A DNA stretch of 64,000 nt, taken from Turnera subulata (lineage: Eukaryota > Streptophyta > Magnoliopsida > Malpighiales > Passifloraceae). Made by a program: the position numbers and the translations under genes. Each line of letters starts with the position of its first letter. The first letter of the stretch is position 1. The DNA is taken from positions 3,774 to 67,773 of the forward strand of contig JAKUCV010003152.1 of NCBI GenBank assembly GCA_028386065.3, written 5' to 3'. Under the pieces are notes generated by a model that did not search any database, was not told the origin of the DNA, and was given only the letters and a program-made list of their open reading frames with translations. Positions 21,501 to 31,074 of the stretch are shown piece after piece.

Positions 21501-23336
21501 TCTCATAGATATTGCTCTGTTTTGGAGGGATTGGCTGGCCTAAAAATACTCTCATAGTCATATGTCTAATAAAGCATATAGCAATGACATAAAAGGTTTT
21601 CAATAATTCAAAGCTTAACTTCAAGAGTAGTCCTTTTCTTATTTACTCGAAAGAAGTGTAGTCCTTCTCTTATCGTTTTATTCCTATCTACGCCCCCACA
21701 GTACTGATTGATTGCTCTCTACAGGAGTCTCTAAATTTTCAAACCTTAAAATACCGTCGGCTTATGAACTTATCAATTGATTTTGGACCTATTAGCTAGA
21801 GCTCTCTCATTAAAGGAACCCAAGAAAAAGCAGAAAATGCCAAAAAGAAACACGTAGTAATATAGCACATAGTAGTCTATATAGTCGATGATTTTAACAT
21901 TCACTAACCGGAATTGCTTGCTATGGGGCAACTCTTGCTTCTTCTTCTTGTTCCCTTCTTCAATATCATCAACATTGTACAAAAGTGACACATCAGAAGG
22001 TAATTCCAAGTCCCTTTTCTTCCAAGCCGCGACAAAAACAGCTGCAATCTGTGTCAATGGACTACCCACCAGTTTCTTGAACCTGTACCTCTTGGTGCCA
22101 GCAAGGAACACAACAAGGCCTAGCACAATAGCGCAGGCACATATCCCATACCCCCACTCCCTACCTTTGTTGTCTTGTATGTAAACAAGGATGGTCACCG
22201 CACAAAGTGAGCCTAAACTTATTAGGAAAAAGAACCAATTGAAGAAGTTGGTCATTTGGTGCTTCTCCTTTGGGTCTGTGTCATCAAATTGGTCAGACCC
22301 AAAACCCGACACGCTTGACTTGAGCCCCCCTGTGCCTAAGGCTGTTAGGTATAGGGCTAAGTAGAGAACGGTGAGTTGGGTTTCGTTTGCTTGGATGCAG
22401 TTGGTGTTTTGGGTGCATTTTGGTGGCCTGAGACCTGGGATGATGGTGGAGATGGTCAAGATTGTGACACCCTGATCACAAAAGTAATAAAAAAAATTAA
22501 CTATTAGCACTAAAAAGCAAAAGTAAGTTGCATTTTAATTATTTTAGAAAGCAAAAGTAAGTTGCCTTTAATCATTTCCAAAAGATACATAGGATCAAGA
22601 TTAGACTCATTAAGATTCCATGTAAATTAAGGTTGCTTAAAGTGCAACAATAAGCTCCTGGTAAGGCAAAAATGCAGAGTCAGTGCTGTTCATTGTACTT
22701 AGCCTGAAAATTAATGGACTATTCTGCTACCTCTATAATCATCACTACTATATACTTCAGTTAATGGTTAGTGTTGAGTTCTATAATTACCGTTGCTTGT
22801 ACGGTGGCGAAGATAGCAATGGTGAGATACCTGTCCAAAAAAGAGGAACAAGAAGATATAATAAGACAGGAAAGATTAACCAGAAAACAAGGAAAGAAGA
22901 TATAGGGAAGTCAAATATATGAAACCTGCCAAGGAAAGTGTCTGCAACAAATCCACCAAGCAAGCACAACATGAAAGATGTGCCCATGAAGTTGGTGACA
23001 GTATTAGCAGAGGTAGCATTGCCCAGGTGCATGGTGCCCGTCAGGTAAGTCACAAGATTAACAGCTATCCCTAGCGTGGTTAGCCTCTCACATGCTTCTC
23101 CACCTGAAAAATATGATGACCCAATATAGGACCATTAATAAAAATTTAAGGAAGACATGCCATATAATATCATTCGACACATATGTTGTGTAAGGAAAAT
23201 GAAAGGGGAGGGCACCTAAGATCATGGCAGCGCTGGTCCAGCCGCCGGTTTTCGACCTTTCGGCGGGGCGGCCCTTGTAGTCCCAGGCATCAGGGAGAGT
23301 CTTGCCTTGAGGAGGATCAGGAGGGGAAGCAGCCAT
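18535..23336 (-). CDS. NPF6.3-like: NRT1/PTR family 6.3-type nitrate transporter, copy A (Tyr type)
   Basis: This encodes a 588-aa proton-coupled transporter with the usual 12 membrane segments. Its five exons on the minus strand are 23336-23216, 23103-22926, 22830-22791, 22471-21909 and 19399-18535, all with GT/AG borders and in-frame joins. The proton-coupling ExxER motif is present (EACERL), as are KSSVSGFGSDQFD and VGSGEAFTYIGQLDFF. The third exon is only 40 nt and encodes RYLTIAIFATVQAT. Thr103 there aligns with the phospho-switch Thr101 of Arabidopsis NRT1.1. The nitrate-binding His356 of NRT1.1 is Tyr351 here (FWTIYAQMTTFSV). Plasma-membrane nitrate or other anion uptake is inferred from family. 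The start is MAASPPDPPQGKTLPDAWD at 23336; an in-frame Met 36 codons upstream is less likely. Intron 4 is large (2.5 kb). Confidence 0.92.
20436..20640 (+). mobile_element. Stowaway-like MITE fragment in NPF6 copy A intron 4
   Basis: CTCCCTCGGTTTCTTATTAA at 20439-20458 resembles the common Stowaway/Mariner terminus (CTCCCTCCGTTTC...). A matching inverted terminus was not found downstream, so it may be a fragment. The right end given is approximate. Confidence 0.42.
20452..20495 (-). mobile_element. Micro-insertion inside the Stowaway-like terminus
   Basis: ATTAATTGACACTTT at 20452-20466 and 20481-20495 flanks 14 bases TTTTTTTGAAAACA (minus strand TGTTTTCAAAAAAA). The T-run abuts the first repeat. 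Confidence 0.7.
21481..21557. repeat. Short direct repeat in NPF6 copy A intron 4
   Basis: GATTGGCTGGCCTAAAA followed by a variant of TATTCTCATAG occurs at 21481-21508 and 21529-21557 (period about 48). A related GATGTAATGTTTGGG phrase occurs near 21198 and 21460. Confidence 0.7.
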
Positions 23337-24845
23337 TGCTTTGTTTTCTGTTTTTTGGTGGGTTTTTGGCCTTTTTTCAGTGGCAGATGGAGTGCTAGGT
23401 GCTGTGACAGATTTCTGGGGTGTAATTGTGGCACATGTAGGCAAGTATATGGCTGTCTATTTATGGAGGAAGTGCACTCTCATGGACCTTATGTTTATTG
23501 TTTTATGGTTGAATCATGGACCTGATGTGAACATATACTATAACGGATGCATACCAAAAGTTTGACACCTGTCTGTATAGTTGCTGCTCTTCATTATTGT
23601 CTTCTTTTTTTCTAGGAAAAAACCACATTGGTCAAGCTGTACCAAGTTTACTCTAATTAGATTATGATGTATTGTATGATGTATTGCGTAGATATGCCAA
23701 TTGAACATCTTATAATTTGTCCCTTTTTAAGAAAAAAAGCTAGGAGATTATCCAGGCCAGAAGGAGGATTAATCTGTAATTATTAGTCTTAATACTATAA
23801 ACAATTAATTGGTCTCAGTTAAAATTGGGGGAAAAAAAAGAAGAAGAAATTGACAGTGTTGTTTGTTGTTCTTGTAGCACACGTTCCTGACTCTGTTTTT
23901 TCTAGTCTTTTGTCTACCATTTCTTGTCCACAGAAGCCGATGGATTATATACGCTACAGTTAAAGCTATGAGAGATTATATTTTGTTGTTTTTTTTGGAA
24001 AAAGATTGTGTTACGCTCTAATTAATAATTAATTGATTATCCAGAATAACTTCCACGAATCTATATGGCTCAAAAGCTTAAGCTTAAGCTTTTTGTTATT
24101 TTTCCTTTCAACTTCAACTTACTTATAATTTCACCTCGATCGAAGATAGAAAAATATTTTTATATATGAATCACCTTGAAATCTTAAGACTTGGATAAGC
24201 ATACATTAGTCTCAGTAGAAATATTCCTTCATAGATGTCCTCGTATACTTCTCAAGCTGTACACATGTCAATAATGTCATTAATTATCTAAACCGTCTAA
24301 GATCCATGGTTTGAGTTTGACACTTCAACTCCTAACTAATCGTCAATAACAAAGAAACAAATTAAGCTATCATTTCTTTTATAGAAATTATTTTCGACAA
24401 ATTATTCACCCAATCACAATATTTAAATGGTTTTGTTTAATATAGAGATTGAAGTTAACGTCATGAGATCATATCAAATTTGAGGGAGATTATAATAATA
24501 GTATATAATTAAATTCAAATTCTAGATGGGTTGGTGAAATCATGATTTCTTTCTGGTTTATTTTATATCCGAAGTTCTTTCATGTGATTGTTGGGCTTTT
24601 GGTTGATCATCATTTATGTTATTTTAATTGATCAAAACTTTTTTATGATCCATTAAGTGAGTATAGCTGGGTCGGGATAACAGTATAAGTTGGGCTTGTC
24701 TACTGTATACATCTGTATGCTTATGTCGAACGTCAGCCCAGCATGTCTTTTTCTTTAATATCCTAATTAGCCCATTGAACTAAACAAGGATATCAATGCA
24801 GTCACACGATTCCACCTGTGACCTTTTTCCTGTTGCCATGGAAAT
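23337..24845. other. Intergenic upstream of NPF6 copy A
   Basis: This is AT-rich, with no coding region or clear element. It is expected to hold the copy A promoter. Confidence 0.45.
23457..23464 (-). promoter_or_regulatory. TATA-like box of NPF6 copy A
   Basis: ATAAATAG on the minus strand lies about 120 bases upstream of the chosen ATG at 23336. Confidence 0.45.
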
Positions 24846-24863
24846 TGAACCTACTTTATATCT

Positions 24864-27800
24864 TTTTTTTTTTGTCCAAGTGGAAATTTCATTCATTACT
24901 GCAAATCTTTACAAAGAATAGTGACTAATGCATTGGGTTGATGAATCACCCAGTTTACAGGAACTCTATCCTTACACACGTTCTTTGCAAGCCAATCTGC
25001 AGTATGATTCGCTGTCCGTGGCACTTTCACCAAACTAATATTAGTTGCATTGGCAATTGAAGCTCTGATGTCCTGTACCAATGTCTTGATCTCCCAGGGG
25101 CTGGGGTGGATGTGGTTTATAGCTTGCCATGCTTCCTGCGAATCAATCTCAATGGATACGGTATCATATCCTCTAGCCAAGGCTAGATTGACCGCCTCCT
25201 TAATTGCCAATGTCTCAGCAATTAGAGCCGAGTTGGCTTTAATCTTCTTAACAATCCCATCAACGACTCTCCCATTATTTGACCTACAACAAACTCCAAT
25301 CCCCACTCTCTTCCTACAGGTATCAAACGATGCATCACAGTTAATTTTAACAGCACCAACCATAGGGGGAGACCAATGAGAGTCATGTGGGCCTGGTCCT
25401 ACCCTCATTCTTGTTCCACTCACATTATTCCCCAATAACTGCTCTTTGAAAACTGCTTCAGCACCTCTTATTGTGGCAATCGGGTCAATGTTGTCATCAT
25501 AAAAAACTTTTCGATTTCGAGCCCTCCATATGCCCCACAAAATAATTGCTATCTTGCTTCGGAATTCTCTTCTTTGCGATCCAGTTAAACCACTCCCTAA
25601 ATTACTCCACCAATCTTTCATGTCAATAAAATCTGAACTGGTTGTCATCAATCCAAGTTGCGAGCCAAACCAAGTGGCTCTTGCATGCTCACATTGAAAG
25701 AACATATGTTCCATAGTTTCTTCATGTAAACCACATACTGGACAGTGAATATCTACATTTATTCTTCTTTTTACCAAATTTGCTCGCACCGGTATTGCAT
25801 TTGCTAAAGCTCTCCACATAAAGTTTCTCACTTTTGGAGGGACCCCAATATCCCAAATTTCTTTCCAATTCAGTGGAGTGGTTCCTGCAGAGGTGCCTTG
25901 AGGAGGCTGGTTCGATTCTTCCAAACTACTCAGCTTCCAATAACCCGATTTCACAGTATATTCCCCTGATCTGTTGTAGTGCCATACTAATGTATCCTCC
26001 ACCAAGTCTGACACGGGCATTCCTTGCACAATCCTGCTTTCCTCTGCATTAAGGATGTCATTCAGAAGAGGAACATTCCAAGCTCTCCTACTTTCATCAA
26101 TCAGATCATCAACCACGAACCTATGTGTTCTGGCCGCCGGTGTTGAAGTAACCAGAAAGCTGTCATCTCTAGGGAGCCAATTGTCCCCCCAGATTCTAAC
26201 CCTTTTCCCATTCCCTATATTCCATCTTAGCCCCATCTGTAACATATTCTTTCTATGATCTAAACTGCTCCAGCACCATGAAGCAGAACTGCCTTTTTTT
26301 GCATTGAGGAAATCAGTCCTCGAGAAGTACTTCCCTTTTAACAACCGAGCCCATAAGGCCTGTGGGTTATTAACTAACCTCCAAGCTTGCTTGGCTAGTA
26401 GGGCCGTATTAAAATGTTCTAGATTACGAAATCCCAAACCTCCCTCCACTTTCCGCTTGGTTAGCTTTTCCCAACTCAGCCAGTGCATCTTGTTTTTCGA
26501 TTCATCACCACCCCAAAAAAATTTGGCCATCATCCCATGCAACTGCCTGCAGAATTTTGCTGGAAATTTAAAAAGCAACATAAAATATGTTGGTATTGCC
26601 GATAACACTGCCTTGACCAAAATTTCCCTCCCTGCATGTGACATCAGATTGCCTTTCCAAGAACTCAACTTACTCCTCACCAACTTACTCCTCACCCTTT
26701 CCAGCACAAATTGTAGTGTTTTGCTTCTAGATCTGCCCCACCATGTTGGGATACCTAGATAGCTCTCATTATCTTTAGCCACTTTCATCCCAATAGAGTC
26801 ACATATCATGTTCCTCTTTTGTTCGGTAGTGTTACTGCTAAAATAGACTTTAGACTTTGAATAATTTATCATCTGACCCGACTCTTTGCTATATTCTTGT
26901 ACTATCTTCAGCAATCCAGTGGCATCAGCAATCGTAGCCTCCCCGAACAGGACTGTGTCATCCGCATAGAAAATATGTGTGATGAACGGGCAGTACCTAT
27001 TCATGCGAAAGCCTTGGATTGATTTCACCCGAAAGCCATTCTCCAATCTTCTAGACAGACCTTCCGAGGCCAGAATAAAAAGGTAAGGGGACAGGGGGTC
27101 CCCTTGCCTCAAGCCCCTCGAGGGAGTAAAATACTCTGTGGGTGATCCATTAACCATCACTGCAAACTTAACCGACGTTACACAGCTCATGATAATTTGT
27201 ATCCATTTCTCAGCAAATCCAAAACAGCGAAGAACCTCTTGCAGATATCTCCATTCTAACTTGTCATATGCTTTACTAACATCCAATTTAAGCATAATAT
27301 TCTTATATTTACCCTTTCCTCTGTTGCGCATGGAGTGGAGTGCTTCATGAGTGATCAAGATATTGTCATGTATACTTCTCCCTGGGACAAAAGCTGCTTG
27401 GGTCTCAGAGATAAGGCTTGGTAGCCATTTCTTTAATCTCGTGGTAAGGCATTTTGAGAAGATTTTATACACATAGTTACAGCAGCTTATAGGTCTGTAC
27501 TGGTCTAAGCTTTCTGGAACTTTAACTTTGGGGATAAGAGAAATAAAGGTGGTGTTTAATTTAGTTAGGAGATGTCCAGTATGCATAAAACTCCTCAAAG
27601 CAGCTAATAAATCACTCTTTATTGTCTCCCAATACCGTTGAAAGAAAATTCCTTGAAAACCATCAGGCCCCGGGGCCTTCCCACTCCCCATCGAAAAGAC
27701 AGCCGATTTCACCTCTTCTTCAGAGAAATTAGCAAGTAACTCAGTGTTCATTTGCTCATCAACCAGCCTTGGAATTAATTGTTTTAACTCCTCTGAAGGA

Positions 27801-29390
27801 ATCGAACCATTAGATTGATATATTTTTTGAAAATAATCCACTACCTCTTCCCGAATCTTTAAGGGATCCTCAAGCCACTCACCATTACCATCCCTCAATT
27901 TCATAATTCTATTCTTTGATCTCCGTTGCACCGTTGTGGCATGAAAGAATTTCGTATTCCTGTCTCCGGCGGTGATCCACTTAACTCTCGCTTTCTGAGC
28001 CCAATAAACCTCCTCCTTCTTCCATTCTTTCTCAAGCAATACAAGAACTTCTTTCTCCTTATCACGGATATGATCTGTATATGGTAGCTTTTGCAGTTGT
28101 TTCAACTCTTCCTGCAAACCATCAATCACTCTCCTGCTGTTATTCAATTTTCCCCTCCTCCATTTGAGCAATTCCTTCCTTGCCACACTGATTTTTTGCG
28201 CCACTTTGAACTGTCTAGACCCTTCAACACCCTGGCTCCATGCTCTGTGGATAACTTCTTCATTGCCTTCTTCTTCTAGCCATCGAGCATCAAAGATAAA
28301 CCTGCCATTGCCTTTCACTATACACCCAGTAATATTCATCACCAAAGGTCTATGATCTGAACCGATCATGACCTCATTGCTTAGAACTGCATCCGGCCAT
28401 GCTAGCCTCCATTCCACATTAGCCACCGCTCTATCAAGCTTGGCCACTATGTTATGTTCACCAGTTCGCTTGTTCGACCAAGTGTAGTTACTTCCTTTGC
28501 ATTCCACCTCTAACATCTCATTAGTCTGTAAAAACTCCACAAAATCACGTGTTTGAGATGAGCTCACTCCCACTCCTCCTTCCTTATCCTCACAATCCAG
28601 CAGGGCATTAAAATCCCCGATTACTAGCCATCCAACACCACTCATTGGCTTGAGAGTGTCTATGCTCCTCCAAAAGGCTGGCCTATCTTCACGTTTTGGG
28701 GGGCCATAAACCAGAGTGCATTCAAAGGTCAAACCACTCTCAAATTGTATGGCTGTGTGTATATAATTCCTGCATTTTCCCAAACATTGACATTTGACTT
28801 CATCACTCCACCACATAACCAGACCTCCAGATTTCCCCATTGGGTCAACATAGATGGCATTCTTCATACCCAGTATTTTCCTCTTCCTTTCTAAATTCTG
28901 ACGCTTCTGTTTAGTTTCAATCAAGCAAATTATTACTGGTTTGAACTTAGATTTCAAATCCAGCAACCTGTTTCGGGTAAGAGAACTACCCAACCCCCGA
29001 CAATTCCAAACTAAGAGAGACATAGCTCTAACATGAACTCAAGGCAAAGCAAGAGAAAAAATATTCTTAGTAAGAATAACTCACTGAACTTTTTAGTTCC
29101 AGTAGAACTAGATACTTCACAGCAAGCCAAAGGATGCTGCACTATTTGTTTCTCACAAATCTCCTGGAAGCAAAACCTCAAGATCTACATGCTTGTTATT
29201 CTTGTCTGGGCCTTACACATCCAACCTCTCCTCCAGATTAGCCTTTGCGGAGTGATGCGGCAAAGACTGGCTCTTCTTCCTTACCTCAAGCTACCCCATT
29301 CTAGTGAAGATTCCGGTGAAAAGTTACCGTTATATGGTGGGGTGATAAAAGACAGAGGAAAGAAGGGTTGGGGAAATTTCTTTCCCGTTG
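24864..29390 (-). mobile_element. LINE (L1-type) with intact ORF2 and 18-bp target duplication
   Basis: TGAACCTACTTTATATCT is found at 24846-24863 and 29391-29408. The element reads on the minus strand and ends ATTTCCACTTGGAC plus an A-run (plus-strand T-run next to the left duplication). It is 4.5 kb long with one uninterrupted 1375-aa ORF2. Only about 370 bases precede ORF2 and no ORF1 (gag-like) was recognised, so the copy is probably 5'-truncated just before ORF2. An identical 18-bp duplication and an intact reading frame suggest recent insertion. Confidence 0.95.
24896..29023 (-). CDS. LINE ORF2: endonuclease, reverse transcriptase, zf-RVT, RNase H
   Basis: This 1375-aa polyprotein drives target-primed reverse transcription. 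The N-terminal apurinic-type endonuclease (about 1-230) shows VWNCRGLG, LIETKQ, GDFNALLD and SDHRPLV. The reverse transcriptase follows, with FISLIPKV, YRPISCCNYVYKIFSK, LRQGDPLSPYLF and the catalytic FYADDTVLF. A zf-RVT domain has PPKVRNFMWRALANAIPVRA and CPVCGLHEETMEHMFFQCEH. The C-terminal RNase H has INCDASF, AETLAIKEA, IEIDSQEAW and NHTADWLAK, so the acidic catalytic residues appear complete. There are no stops or frameshifts. The ATG (MSLLVWNCRGLG) is the usual plant L1 ORF2 start. The element lies in the same orientation as the two NPF6 genes that flank it. Confidence 0.95.
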   Translation of the reverse strand: MSLLVWNCRGLGSSLTRNRLLDLKSKFKPVIICLIETKQKRQNLERKRKILGMKNAIYVDPMGKSGGLVMWWSDEVKCQCLGKCRNYIHTAIQFESGLTFECTLVYGPPKREDRPAFWRSIDTLKPMSGVGWLVIGDFNALLDCEDKEGGVGVSSSQTRDFVEFLQTNEMLEVECKGSNYTWSNKRTGEHNIVAKLDRAVANVEWRLAWPDAVLSNEVMIGSDHRPLVMNITGCIVKGNGRFIFDARWLEEEGNEEVIHRAWSQGVEGSRQFKVAQKISVARKELLKWRRGKLNNSRRVIDGLQEELKQLQKLPYTDHIRDKEKEVLVLLEKEWKKEEVYWAQKARVKWITAGDRNTKFFHATTVQRRSKNRIMKLRDGNGEWLEDPLKIREEVVDYFQKIYQSNGSIPSEELKQLIPRLVDEQMNTELLANFSEEEVKSAVFSMGSGKAPGPDGFQGIFFQRYWETIKSDLLAALRSFMHTGHLLTKLNTTFISLIPKVKVPESLDQYRPISCCNYVYKIFSKCLTTRLKKWLPSLISETQAAFVPGRSIHDNILITHEALHSMRNRGKGKYKNIMLKLDVSKAYDKLEWRYLQEVLRCFGFAEKWIQIIMSCVTSVKFAVMVNGSPTEYFTPSRGLRQGDPLSPYLFILASEGLSRRLENGFRVKSIQGFRMNRYCPFITHIFYADDTVLFGEATIADATGLLKIVQEYSKESGQMINYSKSKVYFSSNTTEQKRNMICDSIGMKVAKDNESYLGIPTWWGRSRSKTLQFVLERVRSKLVRSKLSSWKGNLMSHAGREILVKAVLSAIPTYFMLLFKFPAKFCRQLHGMMAKFFWGGDESKNKMHWLSWEKLTKRKVEGGLGFRNLEHFNTALLAKQAWRLVNNPQALWARLLKGKYFSRTDFLNAKKGSSASWCWSSLDHRKNMLQMGLRWNIGNGKRVRIWGDNWLPRDDSFLVTSTPAARTHRFVVDDLIDESRRAWNVPLLNDILNAEESRIVQGMPVSDLVEDTLVWHYNRSGEYTVKSGYWKLSSLEESNQPPQGTSAGTTPLNWKEIWDIGVPPKVRNFMWRALANAIPVRANLVKRRINVDIHCPVCGLHEETMEHMFFQCEHARATWFGSQLGLMTTSSDFIDMKDWWSNLGSGLTGSQRREFRSKIAIILWGIWRARNRKVFYDDNIDPIATIRGAEAVFKEQLLGNNVSGTRMRVGPGPHDSHWSPPMVGAVKINCDASFDTCRKRVGIGVCCRSNNGRVVDGIVKKIKANSALIAETLAIKEAVNLALARGYDTVSIEIDSQEAWQAINHIHPSPWEIKTLVQDIRASIANATNISLVKVPRTANHTADWLAKNVCKDRVPVNWVIHQPNALVTILCKDLQ

Positions 29391-29408
29391 TGAACCTACT
29401 TTATATCT

Positions 29409-31074
29409 CGTTTGTTATAAAATCTAGTATGAAATGAATTCAACTCATTAATAAAAAAAATTATTATGAAATCAATTCAGGTATAGCTTTTTGAAGAAGA
29501 AAAATTCAATTCAATTATAGTATTTGGTATAATTCAGATTTTGAATTGAATTATTAAAAAAAAACACTTAAGAGACACGAATGATTATAATATTGTTGTT
29601 TAACACATTAGTACTCATTAGACTAGAGATGAATTTCAAATCCTAACACTTTAGTTCTGATTTGAAATATTAGCCAAAAATAGAATTCAATTCATAACTT
29701 CAACTCTAATTAACGTATACCAACAATTGAATTGGATTCAATTCCATGTATACCAAACGGACTATATATTAGAGAAATAATCTTGGCTGGTACTGCTTTG
29801 TGAGGGCCAGAGTTGAGCTCTTGCCCGACAACCATTGCTCCCAAGTAGGGATAGCAATTGGGTAGGGTCGGGTAGGGTAAGTACAACCCGTACCCGTATC
29901 CTTAACTAAACCGGGTAGGGTAAGAATAAATCAATTATAGACCGGATAGGGTAAAGTCTTATTTTTTTGCCCAACGGGTAATACGGGTCCAGGTAAGGGT
30001 ATACCCGCTATACCCATTACAGTAAGAAAAGTACATATTACCAAAAAAAACTAAAAGAAAAGTAGAGGGAGTATAAGTTTTGATGTTTGAACTTTTGAAT
30101 TTCTTAGCGATGAATAGATTAAGAACACACAATTTGGGAGAGTTGAGAGTTGCAGTTGTTGTGGAATATTGGACCGCAAGAGAATAGAAAAAAAGAAGTG
30201 ATAGCCGACTTTATCTTGCAAGATGGTTATGGATTTTAAGATATTATAATGGACTGAGTCTAACGGGTAGGGTAGAATCTAGACCCATATTCAGACCTAG
30301 ACCCTATCCGGACCCGGTCAACTTGGGTCCGGGTATTACCCTACCATGTTTTTATCCAGTCAAAGTCGGGTAATACCCTACCCGTATAAGCGGATTTTGG
30401 GTGGGTATCGGTTAGACCCGGAATAATTGCCATCCCTACTCCCAGGTGCGTTTGAAGGCTATATCTTTCTTCCATTACACAGCTTTTCATGCTCAGAAGC
30501 AATCTTTGGCAAGAGACGCAAAGGAGCATTTGGTGGCTCTAGGGACCAATATTGGCATCAGCCAATTGCACGACCCAGATTGGTTTCATCTGTTGGTGTT
30601 TACTAGGTGGATGGAGACCAGCATCATCCTAAGCTTCCTATGCACGATGTGTCGTTTTTTAGTTTCTTTTACTTTATTGTTGGTTTTTCAATCCTGAAAA
30701 TGTTCCTGCTTCAAGCGTCGTGCCCTGTTTTTTTTTTTTTTTTCCTTATTATTAGATATGGTTGTAATGTTTGGTACTGATCTATTATCTGAAATACTTT
30801 TTACCAAAAAAAAAAACCGTATCCTTTTGAGTTTTGCCCAATCAGAAAAAGAAAAGAACAGTGTACTTGTACACTTGACTGCTTATTGCTTTTACTGTAT
30901 ACTACAAGTGTTCAACATCTTGTACATATTTCAACTTCGCTTTCCTGTTGAAACCTTCTTGTATATTATACAAACTTAAGGTGAACAATACAAAAGGGAG
31001 TTGCAGAGTAAAATAGTTGCAAACGTTGAAAAAAAAAAATACATACAAAAATTGGAAAGCTGTGTGTTTCTTCA
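29409..31074. other. Intergenic between the LINE and NPF6 copy B
   Basis: Apart from the MITE, 29785-29845 plus 30447-30640 reads as an open frame (e.g. LKAISFFHYTAFHAQKQSLA, HLVALGTNIGISQLHDPDWF) once the MITE and one duplication copy are ignored. It is followed by untranslatable sequence with a T-run (about 30726-30743) and TTTTTACC plus an A-run near 30800. It may be the 3' part of an old LINE or a gene fragment; I do not recognise the protein. Confidence 0.35.
29846..30438. mobile_element. hAT-type MITE, 593 bp, with 8-bp target duplication
   Basis: The termini are inverted repeats: TAGGGATAGCAATTGGGTAG at the left, and the complement of TAGGGATGGCAATTATTCC at the right. These match the known plant hAT-type TAGGGATGGCAA terminus. 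Flanks are CTCCCAAG (29838-29845) and CTCCCAGG (30439-30446), an 8-bp duplication with one mismatch. The interior is rich in GGGTAGGGT / ACCCTACCC blocks near both ends. It has no transposase and is non-autonomous. Confidence 0.87.

Noticed and set aside
29428..29478. TATGAAATGAATTCA / TATGAAATCAATTCA around a short A-run
   Set aside because: There is a mismatch and the A-run is not terminal; left out of the main list.
30010..30065. AAGAAAAGTA repeat around TACC plus A-run inside the hAT MITE
   Set aside because: The repeat has only 10 A-rich bases and the A-run is followed by CTAA; not convincing.
29846..30438. GGGTAGGGT blocks as interstitial telomere sequence
   Set aside because: The plant telomere unit is TTTAGGG; these blocks belong to the MITE.
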